5,601 bases of DNA. Source: CAZCBJ01 sp964496705 (GTDB lineage Bacteria; Chloroflexota; Anaerolineae; Anaerolineales; Anaerolineaceae). Below, in pieces: positions 1-5,224 of the stretch (position 1 is its first letter; each line of letters starts with the position of its first letter). Position numbers and translations under genes: made by a program. The stretch spans positions 1 through 5,601 of the forward strand of contig CAZCBJ010000241.1 of the NCBI GenBank assembly GCA_964496705.1, given 5' to 3'. The notes beneath the pieces were generated by a model. That model was not told where the DNA came from, did not search any database, and was given only the letters and a program-made list of their open reading frames with translations.

Positions 1-438
1 GTGACTTTGAGCGTCCATGAAACTGCCCATCAATGGTGGTATGGCTTGGTGGCCAATGACCCGGTGCATGAACCCTGGCTGGATGAATCGCTTTGCACCT
101 ACAGCGAATTGTTGTTCTATGAAGAGTTCTACCCGGGTGAGACCACCTGGTGGTGGGGGTTCCGCATCGGGCGATTCCACCCGCAGGGTTGGGTGAACGG
201 GAGCATCGAGGAATTCAACAGCTTCCGGCCGTATGTGGACGCGGTTTACCTGCGGGGCGCGCTGTTTTTACAGGCGCTGCGCGGTCAGATGGGCGACAAG
301 GAATTCAATGCCTTTTTGAAAGAATATGCCGCCCGCTATCGGCAGTCGCGCGCGACGAGTAAGGATTTCTTCGCCTTGCTGCCGAACTACATCTCCCCGC
401 CGGATGACCTCATCGCCCAATATTTCAAGGCTGAATAA
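1..438 (+). CDS. M1-family (gluzincin) zinc aminopeptidase-like protein, C-terminal part (5' end outside window)
   Basis: This is the last 145 codons of a gene that starts before the window; the GTG at base 1 is an internal valine codon of the conserved strand leading into the active site. The protein shows the gluzincin zinc site HETAH (residues 6-10 of the visible part). After 18 residues comes the third ligand, E29, in WLDES, the HExxH-x18-E spacing of peptidase family M1. Y83 in AVYLRG sits where M1 enzymes have the tyrosine that stabilises the transition state. The family removes N-terminal amino acids from peptides, or has a related exo/endopeptidase role. The protein ends about 135 residues after HExxH, so the catalytic domain is complete but there is no room for the large C-terminal helical domain of PepN/ERAP-type enzymes. 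The TAA stop lies inside the end of the opposite-strand hydrolase gene (14-bp overlap). The family call is firm; substrate and location cannot be told without the N-terminus. Confidence 0.93.
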   Translation: MTLSVHETAHQWWYGLVANDPVHEPWLDESLCTYSELLFYEEFYPGETTWWWGFRIGRFHPQGWVNGSIEEFNSFRPYVDAVYLRGALFLQALRGQMGDKEFNAFLKEYAARYRQSRATSKDFFALLPNYISPPDDLIAQYFKAE

Positions 439-1327
439 GCTGTCCGGAATTCTGCCTGGCCTGATCCAGAAACGAAACCACGATGCGCTCATACTGCTCA
501 GGCTGCGCCTGCAAATACCCGCCGTGGCCAATGGCGGGGACAATCCACATCTGGCGTGGCTCGCCGGTTGCCTGATATTGGTCAAGGATGCGGTTGTTGG
601 CGGCCTCATCCTCGCCGGCGATGAGCAGTACCGGTCGCGGCGCTATTCTGGGGAGGTCTGCAGCCGGATTCACCTGGGCAGGCCAGACGCCGGTCTGCCA
701 GCGGTAATTGAGGCTGATCGTCTGCTGGATATGCCATTCCAACGAGAAAGGGATGCTTGGGGCGTTGTGGATCTCTTCATCCAGGCTGTAAAAGTTGCCC
801 TGCGCCACCACAGCCTGAATGCGCTGGTCGCGCGCTGCGGCGCGGATGGCTGCCACGCCACCTGCTGAAAAGCCCAGCGCGGCAGTCCAGGCCACGTCTG
901 GCTGGGTCAGGGCATAATCCAGCATCGCCAGAAGGTCGTCCGTTTCGCGATATCCCAGAGTGGTCGGCTGTGCGGCGCAGTTGCGCGATTCCAGGGTCAA
1001 AATGCCGTAGCCGTGCCGGGCGAGCAGTTCAGCCTCAGCCAGCATGGCATCCCGACTGCCTCCGTTGCCGGGCAGTAACAGGATGACGGCGCGGTTTTGC
1101 GGCGCCAGCCACCAGCCGCGCAGTCGTATGCCGTCGGCTGTGGCTAATTGGACGGCGGTATAGGGCGGGCGCTGGTCGGGAGTGGACGGGCAGGCGGGTT
1201 GGGTGATTTTTGCCAAATAAGTCTGGCTCATCCCCATCACAAGGATGAGCCAGACGACCAGAAAGGAACTGACAAAGAGCAATAATAATCGCGACCAGCG
1301 GATGCGCGCGGCGCGGAAGGGGGACAT
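425..1327 (-). CDS. Alpha/beta hydrolase with N-terminal membrane anchor
   Basis: A 300-residue serine hydrolase of the alpha/beta fold. Residues 1-12 are basic (MSPFRAARIRWS) and are followed by one hydrophobic segment (about 14-33). This fits a signal anchor or uncleaved signal peptide that places the catalytic domain outside the membrane. Seen in order: the oxyanion-loop motif LLPGNGG (84-90), the nucleophile elbow GFSAGG with S154, the probable acid D240 in AGEDEAANN, and the catalytic H268 in IGHGGY. Layout and length match DUF-type membrane-anchored hydrolases related to peptidase S9/esterase families; the substrate is unknown. The ATG follows the stop of the PIG-L gene by 3 bp. The upstream sequence is pyrimidine-rich with no Shine-Dalgarno, so translation is probably coupled to the upstream gene. 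The TM segment right after this ATG supports the start. The 3' end overlaps the convergent peptidase gene. The fold is confident; the reaction (esterase, lipase or peptidase) is not. Confidence 0.9.
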   Translation of the reverse strand: MSPFRAARIRWSRLLLLFVSSFLVVWLILVMGMSQTYLAKITQPACPSTPDQRPPYTAVQLATADGIRLRGWWLAPQNRAVILLLPGNGGSRDAMLAEAELLARHGYGILTLESRNCAAQPTTLGYRETDDLLAMLDYALTQPDVAWTAALGFSAGGVAAIRAAARDQRIQAVVAQGNFYSLDEEIHNAPSIPFSLEWHIQQTISLNYRWQTGVWPAQVNPAADLPRIAPRPVLLIAGEDEAANNRILDQYQATGEPRQMWIVPAIGHGGYLQAQPEQYERIVVSFLDQARQNSGQLIQP

Positions 1328-1330
1328 GGC

Positions 1331-2137
1331 TCAGGGCAGAAAGGGGAACAATCTGCGCCGTTCGGCGTCGTCCATCGGTGAGCCGTATTCACACAGCTCA
1401 AAGGCCTCCGAATGGCGCACTTTTTCCCCGCGTTCTTTGCCGTAGGTTTCAACCAGGCGCTGCGGATAAAGTCGGGTGGTGGCGCCCATCCAGTCTTCGG
1501 CTTTTTCTTTCAGCCAGTTTTTCCATTCGGCGGGCGGGACATCCGGAATGCCGAAGATGAATTCGTACATCTGGGAGGTGTGGCAGTGGATCGCGTCCAT
1601 CTTGGTTTCGTACACTTCGTCAATGTCCACAATCACATCCGGGATGAAGGGGTAGGGTTTGTTGAAGCGGTCCCACATATACATCATCACCGGCATGCGC
1701 GGCATGGCCGGGACCAGCGGCAGGTTGTTGCCGATGATCACGGAATGGATCGCGTCCTGCACCAGGATGCCGGTGTAGCGGTGGTCGGGGTGGTAATCGT
1801 TGGGGCGGTGGGTCAACACCAGGTCGGGTTGAACCTCGCGGATGATGCGGATGATCTCGTTGCGGTTTTCGATGGTGGACATTAAATAGCCGTCGTCGTG
1901 GTCCAGCATGAGTGATTCCACACCCAGGATTTTTGCGGCAGCGGCGGCTTCTTCGCGGCGGCGGCGCGCCAGCGGGGCTCCGGACATTTGATTATGGCCG
2001 GCATTTCCATTGGTCATCGAAACATATTTCACCTTGTGTCCCAGGCGAGTGTATAACAGCGAGGTCCCGCCGGCGAACCACTCGCAATCATCCGGGTGAG
2101 CGCCAAAAAACAATATCCGCAATTGTTCTGAAGGCAT
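1331..2137 (-). CDS. PIG-L/LmbE-family zinc-dependent N-deacetylase
   Basis: A 268-residue protein, typical length for the PIG-L (LmbE-like) family, which hydrolyses N-acetyl groups from GlcNAc-containing conjugates. Known members include MshB, BshB, GlcNAc-PI deacetylase and chitobiose deacetylases. The N-terminal AHPDDCE (13-19) supplies metal ligands H14 and D17 and the general base D16. HPDH (116-119) supplies the third ligand H119. Further family signatures are LTHRPNDYHPDH, the HTSQ motif (186-189) and HSEAFE (242-247). There is no signal peptide, so it is probably cytoplasmic. Its ATG is preceded by a good AAGGAGA six bases upstream. It heads a two-gene operon with the membrane-anchored hydrolase, to which it is joined by TGA-GCC-ATG in one frame. 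Its promoter lies in the divergent region shared with the zinc-ribbon gene. The family is very secure. Whether the substrate is a thiol precursor (bacillithiol/mycothiol type) or a glycan cannot be told, because no partner glycosyltransferase or ligase is present. Confidence 0.95.
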   Translation of the reverse strand: MPSEQLRILFFGAHPDDCEWFAGGTSLLYTRLGHKVKYVSMTNGNAGHNQMSGAPLARRRREEAAAAAKILGVESLMLDHDDGYLMSTIENRNEIIRIIREVQPDLVLTHRPNDYHPDHRYTGILVQDAIHSVIIGNNLPLVPAMPRMPVMMYMWDRFNKPYPFIPDVIVDIDEVYETKMDAIHCHTSQMYEFIFGIPDVPPAEWKNWLKEKAEDWMGATTRLYPQRLVETYGKERGEKVRHSEAFELCEYGSPMDDAERRRLFPFLP

Positions 2138-2142
2138 ACAGG

Positions 2143-2149
2143 TCTCCTT
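2143..2149 (-). promoter_or_regulatory. Ribosome binding site of the PIG-L gene
   Basis: The minus strand reads AAGGAGA here, with the AGGAG core 6 bases before the ATG at 2137. This fixes the start codon of the deacetylase. The upstream half of the site lies in one arm of the inverted repeat at 2147-2170, so it could be partly hidden in an mRNA hairpin if transcription starts far enough upstream. Confidence 0.85.
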
Positions 2150-2170
2150 TGAGGGTGTGATGCCTCAAAG
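2147..2170. repeat. Perfect 8-bp inverted repeat in the leader/promoter of the PIG-L operon
   Basis: CTTTGAGG (2147-2154) and CCTCAAAG (2163-2170) are exact reverse complements separated by 8 bases. The repeat runs from the Shine-Dalgarno of the PIG-L gene to the downstream edge of its proposed -10. As DNA it could be an operator for a dimeric regulator. As RNA it could fold back onto the first bases of the ribosome binding site. The sequence is seen directly; the function is inferred. No poly-T follows on either strand, so it is not a terminator. Confidence 0.6.
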
Positions 2171-2177
2171 TGTATCA
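2169..2177 (-). promoter_or_regulatory. Candidate extended -10 promoter of the PIG-L/hydrolase operon
   Basis: The minus strand reads TGATACACT, which fits the extended -10 form TGn-TAnnnT. No good -35 lies 16-18 bases upstream, as is common for extended -10 promoters. The predicted start near 2162 would leave a leader of about 25 bases that contains the ribosome binding site. It is the best candidate I see in this gap for the minus strand, but a single weak element. Confidence 0.45.
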
Positions 2178-2203
2178 CAAGGGCTGAATTTTATCGCCCT
2201 TGT
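2177..2203. repeat. Perfect 8-bp inverted repeat between the divergent promoters (candidate operator)
   Basis: ACAAGGGC (2177-2184) and GCCCTTGT (2196-2203) are exact reverse complements with an 11-base spacer. The right arm covers the first four bases of the plus-strand -35 box. The left arm touches the minus-strand extended -10. A protein bound here would therefore contact both divergent promoters. The AT-rich spacer is typical of a dimer-type operator, but no regulator gene is present in the window to test this. It lacks a T-run in either direction, so a terminator is unlikely. Confidence 0.55.
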
Positions 2204-2228
2204 CAGTCCACCTATAAAGGTCTATAAT
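2200..2228 (+). promoter_or_regulatory. Sigma-70-type promoter of the FmdB-like zinc ribbon gene
   Basis: TTGTCA (2200-2205) and a perfect TATAAT (2223-2228) are separated by exactly 17 bases, so five of six and six of six positions match consensus. The start is predicted near 2235, giving a leader of about 34 bases. The -10 box is flanked by the short inverted repeat GGTC/GACC (2219-2222, 2229-2232), and ACCT/AGGT (2210-2213, 2218-2221) lies just upstream. The inverted repeat at 2177-2203 overlaps the -35, suggesting repression is possible. This is the strongest promoter in the window. Confidence 0.85.
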
Positions 2229-2257
2229 GACCAATCTGTATTTCGACGTTATGGTTT

Positions 2258-2263
2258 GAGGTG
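2258..2263 (+). promoter_or_regulatory. Ribosome binding site of the zinc ribbon gene
   Basis: GAGGTG lies 5 bases before the ATG at 2269. It selects this start over the overlapping longer reading frame in another phase that begins at 2261. Confidence 0.8.
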
Positions 2264-2268
2264 TTTGT

Positions 2269-2583
2269 ATGCCGGTTTATACCTATCGGTGTCAGGATTG
2301 CGGTGTGCAGTTTGAAATCGCGCAAAAATTTACAGATCTACCGCTGGAGCAATGTCCGGAATGCGGCAAAAAAGCGCTGCGAAAGGTGTACCTGCCTGTG
2401 GGGATTGTCTTCAAAGGTTCCGGCTTCTATGCCACAGATCATAAGTCACCCTCTGGCGCCCCACGCAACAGCGGTTCCAGCGAGTCCAGATCCAATGGAG
2501 AAATGCCGGTTGCCGAATCCAAGGAAACCAAGCCCGTGGCTGAGAAATCCACTCCCGCAGCCAATGAGGGCAAGCGCGAATAG
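2269..2583 (+). CDS. FmdB-family zinc ribbon protein
   Basis: A 104-residue protein with the N-terminal domain of the FmdB / 'CxxC_CxxC_SSSS' putative regulatory family. It starts MPVYTYRCQDCG, with C8-x2-C11 and C29-x2-C32 forming one zinc ribbon. LRKVYLPVGIVFKGSGFYATD (about 37-57) follows and is characteristic of the family. Residues from about 59 onward are low-complexity, rich in Ser, Pro, Glu and Lys, and probably disordered. The family was named from the formamide/amide utilisation gene fmdB and is often annotated as a transcriptional regulator, but its molecular role is not well established; binding of nucleic acid or protein by the ribbon is inference. It is cytoplasmic by sequence. 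The gene has its own near-consensus promoter, a good ribosome binding site and a strong intrinsic terminator 40 bp after its stop, so it probably forms a monocistronic transcript. The family is secure, the function open. Confidence 0.92.
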   Translation: MPVYTYRCQDCGVQFEIAQKFTDLPLEQCPECGKKALRKVYLPVGIVFKGSGFYATDHKSPSGAPRNSGSSESRSNGEMPVAESKETKPVAEKSTPAANEGKRE

Positions 2584-2622
2584 GTCCAGCGCGGATAAAT
2601 CAACAATTTTTCCATGTTTTCT

Positions 2623-2652
2623 GGCCTGAATTCGTTTCAGGTCTTTTTTTTT
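2623..2652 (+). terminator. Rho-independent terminator after the zinc ribbon gene
   Basis: GGCCTGAA (2623-2630) pairs with TTCAGGTC (2636-2643) in an 8-bp stem with one G-U pair and a 5-base loop (TTCGT). Nine T residues follow immediately (2644-2652). This is a textbook plus-strand intrinsic terminator. Its T-run ends two bases before the ribosome binding site of the next gene, leaving no room for a promoter between the two, so it may work as a partial terminator or attenuator for the acetyltransferase gene. Confidence 0.88.
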
Positions 2653-2653
2653 C

Positions 2654-2659
2654 AAAGGA
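2654..2659 (+). promoter_or_regulatory. Ribosome binding site of the acetyltransferase gene
   Basis: AAAGGA sits 6 bases before the ATG at 2666 and directly after the terminator T-run. It supports this start for the GNAT protein. Confidence 0.7.
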
Positions 2660-2665
2660 AAACTC

Positions 2666-3976
2666 ATGACCCCTAACCAAATTTTGAAAATATTGCCTGA
2701 TGGGCTGGTCTTGCGCCGCAGCAGCCGCGCGGATGCTGAAAAGCTGGCCAAATTCAACACAACCATTCACAATGATGAATTGGTGGCGGATTGGACTCTT
2801 GATCTTTTATCGGGCAGTCATCCCCTGCACGGCGAAGATGATTTCACGGTGATCGAAAACACGGCCAGCGGCGAAATCATCTCCTGCACTTGCCTGATCA
2901 ACCAGACCTGGAGCTATGCGGGCATACCGTTTGGCGTCGGGCGTCCAGAGCTGGTGGGGACGCTGCCCGCTTATCGCAACCGCGGACTGATTCGCCAGAT
3001 ATTTGACGTCATCCACGCATGGAGCTGCGAGCGCGGTCACCTGATGCAGGTCATCACCGGCATTCCCTGGTATTACCGGATATTTGGCTATGAGATGGCG
3101 GTGGACCTGGACGGGGAAGGATGGGTGGGTTATGCGCCGCAGGTGCCTGAATTGGCGGAGGGGCAGACTGAGAAATATCATTTTCGACCTGCTCAGTTAT
3201 CGGATGTGCCCTTCATCACCGCCGTCTACCAACACGGTGTTCAGCGCGATTTGCTCGCCTGTGTGTGGGATGAGGGTTTGTTCGCTTATGAGCTGTCCAA
3301 ACGCCCCAACAACATCAACCGGCAAATGCTTTTTATCATAGAAAATGATACCAGCGAGGCAGTCGGTTTCCTGGCCATACCCTTGATACTCTTTGGCGCC
3401 ACCCAGTATGCCAGTTGGTATGAATTGAAAGCTGGCGTGTCGTGGATGGATGTCACGCCCAGCGTGATCCGTTTTCTGTGGCAGACCGGGCAGAAACGAG
3501 CCGAGGAGAAGAACAAGAAATGTCACGCATTTGGGTTCAAAGTCTATGAGAATCACCCCATTTATACCCTGCTGGGCAAGCCCATCAGCCCCGGTAATCA
3601 ACCTTACGGCTGGTATCTGCGCGTGGCAGATTTGCCGGCTTTCTTGTGCCATATCGCCCCGGCGCTGGAAGCGCGGCTGAACGCATCGGTCTGCCAGGGG
3701 TTTACGGGCGCGTTGGACTTGAATTTTTACCGCAGCGGCGTGCGAATGGAATTCAATACAGGCAGACTGGAGAAGGTGGAACCCTGGCAGCCTTCCACGG
3801 ATGCGTGGGGGCATGCCGCATTTCCTGACCTGACCTTCCTGCAGGTGCTGTTCGGCTACCGCACCTGGCGTGAGATCCGCCGTAACCGGCCAGATTGCTG
3901 GGTGGAGGATAACCGGCAGGCGCTGGTCCAAGCCCTTTTCCCGGCACACCCGTCGTGCCTTTGGCCCCCTTCCTAG
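2666..3976 (+). CDS. Eis-like GNAT N-acetyltransferase (tandem GNAT plus C-terminal SCP2-like domain)
   Basis: A 436-residue acetyl-CoA-dependent acetyltransferase with the size and layout of the Eis/COG4552 group. The first GNAT domain (about 14-150) holds the acetyl-CoA pyrophosphate loop in VGTLPAYRNRGLIRQI (97-112; R104, G107) and the motif WYYRIFGY (135-142). The second domain (about 171-320) looks like a degenerate GNAT fold (EYRPAQ-like start, GFKVYENHPIY at 290-300). The last about 110 residues (FTGALDLNFYRSGVRMEFN through FLQVLFGYRTWREI) resemble the SCP2-like domain of this family. Eis proteins acetylate amines such as aminoglycosides or lysines; Y137 is where, from memory, the Eis general acid (Tyr126) falls. 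The protein ends in WPPS, unlike the C-terminal Phe of mycobacterial Eis. It is cytoplasmic, with no signal. The gene lies directly behind a terminator and 24 bp before the TIM-barrel gene, in the same frame and without an intervening stop other than its own TAG. The fold is confident, the substrate unknown. Confidence 0.88.
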   Translation: MTPNQILKILPDGLVLRRSSRADAEKLAKFNTTIHNDELVADWTLDLLSGSHPLHGEDDFTVIENTASGEIISCTCLINQTWSYAGIPFGVGRPELVGTLPAYRNRGLIRQIFDVIHAWSCERGHLMQVITGIPWYYRIFGYEMAVDLDGEGWVGYAPQVPELAEGQTEKYHFRPAQLSDVPFITAVYQHGVQRDLLACVWDEGLFAYELSKRPNNINRQMLFIIENDTSEAVGFLAIPLILFGATQYASWYELKAGVSWMDVTPSVIRFLWQTGQKRAEEKNKKCHAFGFKVYENHPIYTLLGKPISPGNQPYGWYLRVADLPAFLCHIAPALEARLNASVCQGFTGALDLNFYRSGVRMEFNTGRLEKVEPWQPSTDAWGHAAFPDLTFLQVLFGYRTWREIRRNRPDCWVEDNRQALVQALFPAHPSCLWPPS

Positions 3977-3988
3977 AAAGGCTTCCTG

Positions 3989-3994
3989 TATAAT
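3989..3994 (+). promoter_or_regulatory. Perfect -10 box just before the TIM-barrel gene (possible leaderless start)
   Basis: TATAAT at 3989-3994 matches the -10 consensus exactly and ends 6 bases before the ATG at 4001, so transcription would start at or next to the A of the start codon. No Shine-Dalgarno is visible between the preceding stop and the ATG, which fits a leaderless mRNA. There is no good -35 at 16-18 bases (3965-3971 reads C/T-rich). A chance TATAAT cannot be excluded. Confidence 0.45.
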
Positions 3995-4000
3995 ACCTGT

Positions 4001-5185
4001 ATGGCAATGCTTGCCGTACAGTATCTGGAATTCCGCCCAGAGCTGGCTGATTATCCGGTAGAAAAAGTAGGCGAGAAGCTGGCGGGCGCGGGCCGGTGGC
4101 TGCCCATGACACATCTGCTCCTGGGCTGGCGTCTGCCGGTGCACCTGCTGGATGCCTGCCGTCAGGAGGCAGCCCGACTGGGGACTGCTTTCTTCCGCTG
4201 GCACCCGCTGCTGGCGGGCGATGGCGTGTTTCGACCGCAAATTGGCTGGTTGAACATTTCAGCCAGCCAGGAGCCCATCCCCGGCTTTCGCTGCATGCCG
4301 GAGTTCACCTTCACCTGTCTGAACCATCCCCGACCCCGCGAGGCCGTTTTACGCCGCCTGGAGCAAATTCTGGCGGGCGGACAATATCAGGGCCTGTTCC
4401 TGGACCGCATCCGCTTTCCTTCGCCCGCTGCCGACCCGCTGCGGCAGTTGGGTTGTTTTTGCAGTTTCTGCCAGGCGGAAGCGGACAGCCAGGGGCTGGA
4501 CCTGGACGCGGTGCGCCGCGAAATTTTCCGTTTGTGCCATACACCTTCCGGCTGTGAGCGGCTGGCGCGGGCGCTGTTTCAGACCGGGGATGCGCTGTTG
4601 GATGCGTTCATGCGTTTCCGCTCGAGTCAGATCAGCGCTCTACTGGCGGAAGTGATTTCGCGTGTGCGCGATGCTGGTCTGGAGGTGGGCCTGGATTGCT
4701 TTTCGCCTGCGCTGACCCGCATGGTGGGCCAGGACCTGGAAGAACTGGGGCGGCTGGCGGACTGGGTCAAAGTGATGGTGTACGCACACACGCTGGGGCC
4801 AGCCGGGCTGCCATACGAATTTCTGGCGCTGCACGATTGGCTGGCGCGCAAAGGCGTGCCTTCGCCGGATGGGTTGGCATTATTATCTGATATTTCCGGT
4901 TTGCCCTTGCCTGACCGGCGGGAAGGGCTGGTCAGCCCAGGCCTGGATGCCCGCTGCTTGCAGATCGAGATGCGCCGGGCGCTGCAAAGCAGCCGCGCGC
5001 CCATCCTGGCGGGGGTCGAGTTGGTGGACATCCCGGGCGTCACCTCACTCAGCCCCGAGCAGATGCGCACCGACCTGGCGGTCATCCTCAGCGAAAAACC
5101 CGCCGGGCTGGCGCTTTCTTGGGACCTGTGGGAGATGTCAGCGCAGTATCTGCAACTGGCAGGCGAGAGTCTGAGGGCAGTTTGA
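4001..5185 (+). CDS. Putative TIM-barrel, glycoside-hydrolase-like protein with CxCxxC motif (function unknown)
   Basis: A 394-residue protein I do not recognise by name. Its pattern resembles uncharacterised glycoside-hydrolase-like (GHL) TIM barrels: a strand FFRWHPLLAGDG (64-75), then GLFLDRIRFP (131-140) with D135 at a strand end, then CFCSFC (152-157; C152, C154, C157) followed by QAEADSQGLDLDAVRREI, as in families that read 'LDYIRFP…CFCxxCxxxF'. Later strands are GLEVGLDCFSP (226-236, D232), ADWVKVMVYAHTLGPAGLP (253-271) and ILAGVELVDIPGV (335-347), with ALSWDLWEM at 371-379. D135, D232 and E340 are candidate catalytic residues. The cysteine cluster may bind a metal. No signal peptide or transmembrane segment is visible, so it looks cytoplasmic. 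The first in-frame start after the upstream TAG is ATG 4001; ATG 4007 and ATG 4106 are alternatives, and none has a clear ribosome binding site. It follows the acetyltransferase by 24 bp and may be co-transcribed with it. That it is a real gene is secure; the fold is likely; the activity is unknown. Confidence 0.82.
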   Translation: MAMLAVQYLEFRPELADYPVEKVGEKLAGAGRWLPMTHLLLGWRLPVHLLDACRQEAARLGTAFFRWHPLLAGDGVFRPQIGWLNISASQEPIPGFRCMPEFTFTCLNHPRPREAVLRRLEQILAGGQYQGLFLDRIRFPSPAADPLRQLGCFCSFCQAEADSQGLDLDAVRREIFRLCHTPSGCERLARALFQTGDALLDAFMRFRSSQISALLAEVISRVRDAGLEVGLDCFSPALTRMVGQDLEELGRLADWVKVMVYAHTLGPAGLPYEFLALHDWLARKGVPSPDGLALLSDISGLPLPDRREGLVSPGLDARCLQIEMRRALQSSRAPILAGVELVDIPGVTSLSPEQMRTDLAVILSEKPAGLALSWDLWEMSAQYLQLAGESLRAV

Positions 5186-5196
5186 TGGGTTCGTTA

Positions 5197-5224
5197 AATT
5201 GGCGCAATCCTCATGCAGCCAATT
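5197..5224. repeat. Imperfect hairpin between the converging genes at the right end
   Basis: AATTGGC (5197-5203) is the exact reverse complement of GCCAATT (5218-5224). Three further pairs (GCA 5204-5206 with TGC 5214-5216) form across one bulged A at 5217, leaving a 7-base loop. It lies between the TIM-barrel stop and the stop of the truncated dehydrogenase, overlapping the latter. There is no T-run on either side, so it is at best a weak bidirectional terminator; it may also mark the recombination junction that shortened the dehydrogenase gene. Confidence 0.45.

Noticed and set aside
326..868. Plus-strand open frame of 180 codons opposite the hydrolase
   Set aside because: It starts inside the peptidase gene in another frame and lies antisense to the hydrolase, whose catalytic motifs are clear; no motif is seen in it.
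1412..1885. Plus-strand His/Val-rich frame opposite the PIG-L gene
   Set aside because: The His and Val richness is the reverse complement of the PIG-L codons; no start signal and no family resemblance.
2177..2203. Reading the ACAAGGGC/GCCCTTGT repeat as an intrinsic terminator
   Set aside because: No poly-T follows on either strand and no gene ends nearby; an operator role fits its position better.
2261..2629. Plus-strand 122-codon frame overlapping the zinc ribbon gene
   Set aside because: The alternative frame encodes the CxxC motifs and has the correctly spaced GAGGTG site; this one starts at a GTG inside that ribosome binding site.
3943..3959. Small inverted repeat GGCAC/GTGCC near the end of the acetyltransferase gene as a terminator
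   Set aside because: Only 5 bp per arm, lies inside the coding sequence and has no T-run after it.
3197..4240. Long minus-strand open frame (347 codons) opposite the acetyltransferase and the start of the TIM-barrel gene
   Set aside because: It spans the junction of two well-supported plus-strand genes, has no recognisable domain and a composition typical of an antisense shadow, and no ribosome binding site was evident.
4096..4557. Pro/Gly-rich frames on both strands inside the TIM-barrel gene (also 4311-4544 and 4627-5085 minus)
   Set aside because: Low-complexity shadow frames of a GC-rich coding sequence without ribosome binding sites.
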